From contig NZ_JAKSYO010000214.1 in the NCBI RefSeq assembly GCF_022829635.1, forward strand, positions 62,001-126,000: a stretch of DNA of 64,000 bases, given 5' to 3'. This DNA is from Methylobacterium sp. E-066. GTDB lineage: Bacteria > Pseudomonadota > Alphaproteobacteria > Rhizobiales > Beijerinckiaceae. A model generated the notes under the pieces. It had not been told where the DNA came from. It was given only the letters and a program-made list of their open reading frames with translations, and searched no databases. Shown piece by piece: positions 62,574 to 64,000 of the stretch. The position numbers and the translations under genes are program-made. Each line of letters opens with the position of its first letter. The first letter of the stretch is position 1.

Positions 62574-64000
62574 TTAGTAGTTGTAGGCGCGCTCGCCGTG
62601 ATCGGCGATGTCGAGGCCCTCGCGCTCCTCTTCCTGGGTCACCCGCAGGCCGATCGTCAGGTCGACGAGCTTGTAGAGGATCGCCGAGCCGATGCCCGAC
62701 CACAGCAGGGTCAGGCCGACCGCCTCCGCCTGGATGATTAGCTGGCTCACCATGTCGTAGGCGCCCACCGCCAGCTCGCCCGGCTTCGAGGTGTAGTCGG
62801 GGATGCCGACGCCGCCGAGGTTGGGATCGACCAGGATGCCGGTCGCCAGGGCGCCCAGGATGCCGCCGATGCAGTGCACGCCGAACACGTCGAGCGAGTC
62901 GTCGTAGCCGAGCGCGTTCTTCACGGTGGAGCACATCACGAAGCAGACCACGCCGGCCACGAGGCCGAGCACGATCGAGCCCATCGGGCCGGCGAAGCCG
63001 GAGGCCGGGGTGACGGCCACGAGGCCGGCCACCGCGCCCGAGAGCATGCCGAGCAGCGACGGCTTGCCCTTGAGCGCCCACTCGGCGAACAGCCACGCCA
63101 CCGCGGCGCCGCAGGTCGCCACGAAGGTGTTGAGCATCGCCAGCGCGGCGGTGCCGTTGGACTCGAGGTTCGAGCCGGCGTTGAAGCCGAACCAACCGAC
63201 CCACAGCAGCGAGGCGCCGATCATGGTCATGGTCAGCGAGTGCGGGGCGAGCAGGTCGCGGCCGTAGCCGATGCGCTTGCCCATGATCAGGCAGCCGACG
63301 AAGCCGGCGATGCCCGCGTTGATGTGCACCACGGTGCCGCCGGCGAAGTCGAGGGCGCCCTTCTGGAAGAGGAAGCCCGCATCCTTGTTGACCGCGTCGA
63401 GCGCCGCCTGGGCGGTGGCCTTCGAGGCGTCGTCGGTGGCGGCAGCCAGCGCCTTGGCGGCGTTGCCGACCGCGTCCGGGCCGGCCCAGTACCAGACCAT
63501 GTGGGCCATCGGGAAGTAGATGACCGTGACCCAGAGGATCGTGAACACCACGAGCGCCGAGAACTTCATCCGCTCGGCGAAGGCACCGACGATCAGCGCC
63601 GGCGTGATCATGGCGAACGTCATCTGGAAGCACAGATAGACGTATTCGGGGATCACGACGCCGTTGGAGAAGGTCGCCACCGTCGAGTTGGCGTCGATGC
63701 CCTTCAGGAACGCCTTGGACAGGCCGCCGACGAAGTCGTTGATGCCGCCGCCGTTGGTGAAGGCGAGGCTGTAGCCGTAGAACACCCACAGCAGGCCGAC
63801 GATCGACACGATCGCGAACACCTGGGTCAGCACCGAGAGCATGTTCTTGGTGCGCACCAGGCCACCGTAGAACAGGGCCAGGCCCGGCACGCTCATCATG
63901 AGCACGAGGGCCGAGGAGATCAGCATCCAGGCGGTGTCGCCCTTGTTGGGCAGCGGCGCGGCCGCGGCGGCAGCCGGCGCCGCGGAGGCGGCTTCCGGCA
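62574..64000 (-). CDS. amtB: Ammonium transporter AmtB, 5'-truncated by window edge
   Basis: At least 475 residues are visible; the start lies beyond the window. Landmarks: KGDTAWMLISSALVLMMSVPGLALFYGGLV (in part), IWVTVIYFPMAHMVWYW with a long Ala-rich insert after it, DFAGGTVVHINAGIAGF and FGVHCIGGILGALATG with the pore histidines, and the C-terminal GLRVTQEEEREGLDIADHGE tail that contacts GlnK. About 11 membrane helices; it conducts ammonium into the cell. The upstream Ala/Pro-rich part is probably a signal sequence. glnK, usually linked, is not in the window. Confidence 0.95.
   Translation of the reverse strand, partial: PEAASAAPAAAAAAPLPNKGDTAWMLISSALVLMMSVPGLALFYGGLVRTKNMLSVLTQVFAIVSIVGLLWVFYGYSLAFTNGGGINDFVGGLSKAFLKGIDANSTVATFSNGVVIPEYVYLCFQMTFAMITPALIVGAFAERMKFSALVVFTILWVTVIYFPMAHMVWYWAGPDAVGNAAKALAAATDDASKATAQAALDAVNKDAGFLFQKGALDFAGGTVVHINAGIAGFVGCLIMGKRIGYGRDLLAPHSLTMTMIGASLLWVGWFGFNAGSNLESNGTAALAMLNTFVATCGAAVAWLFAEWALKGKPSLLGMLSGAVAGLVAVTPASGFAGPMGSIVLGLVAGVVCFVMCSTVKNALGYDDSLDVFGVHCIGGILGALATGILVDPNLGGVGIPDYTSKPGELAVGAYDMVSQLIIQAEAVGLTLLWSGIGSAILYKLVDLTIGLRVTQEEEREGLDIADHGERAYNY

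Overview
The window is GC-rich, densely coded chromosomal DNA of an alphaproteobacterium, almost certainly Methylobacterium or a close relative. Evidence: a PhyR/NepR general stress locus with EcfG-type promoters, a lanmodulin-type EF-hand protein with the diagnostic 12/13/12-residue spacing, the ffh-chorismate mutase-rpsP-rimM order, DUF6894 and DUF1328 proteins, and several families of intergenic palindromic repeats. I see no rRNA, tRNA, CRISPR array, prophage or insertion sequence.

Layout. 1-3.4 kb is a general stress response island: phyR and nepR are divergent, and seven GGAAC-N16-(C/G)GTT promoters serve phyR, nepR, a KGG-repeat stress protein, a secreted hypothetical, a DUF1328 membrane protein, a small basic protein and a candidate non-coding RNA with its own terminator. 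An eighth such promoter drives an HdeD-like gene at 41 kb. 3.5-11 kb holds an MBL-fold hydrolase, DUF1499 and AsmA-like envelope proteins, a 3-oxoacid CoA-transferase pair and a chemoreceptor. 11-20 kb holds a secreted repeat protein, aconitase, a TPR lipoprotein, an M17 aminopeptidase, a ChrA chromate transporter and an M20 amidohydrolase. 20-23.2 kb is a copper module (copA, cueR, a 42-residue membrane peptide). 23.3-25.2 kb has a GST and an orphan PhoR-like kinase.

25.2-36.4 kb is a long minus-strand run. Its core is inositol-1-phosphate synthase, an HD-like protein, a methyltransferase, a Gfo/Idh dehydrogenase, a YcaO protein, a TIM-barrel protein and a GT4 glycosyltransferase, then a PIG-L deacetylase and a UDG-like protein. 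Several junctions overlap by 1-4 bases. It looks like an uncharacterised pathway for an inositol-derived, YcaO-modified metabolite and is the best candidate for an undescribed system.

36.7-44.7 kb covers envelope and efflux functions: a lytic transglycosylase, an EmrAB-like pump, HdeD, a class A PBP fused to an SNase-like domain, and a lipoprotein. 45-53 kb has small conserved proteins, a hydrolase gene fragment, lanM, an exported substrate-binding protein, a UlaG-like MBL protein, a Rieske oxygenase and a 23-codon reading frame with an exceptionally long Shine-Dalgarno. 53.4-64 kb has the ffh-aroQ-rpsP-rimM operon, interrupted before trmD by three unrelated genes, then serC, a HicBA-like toxin-antitoxin pair and a 5'-truncated amtB running off the window.
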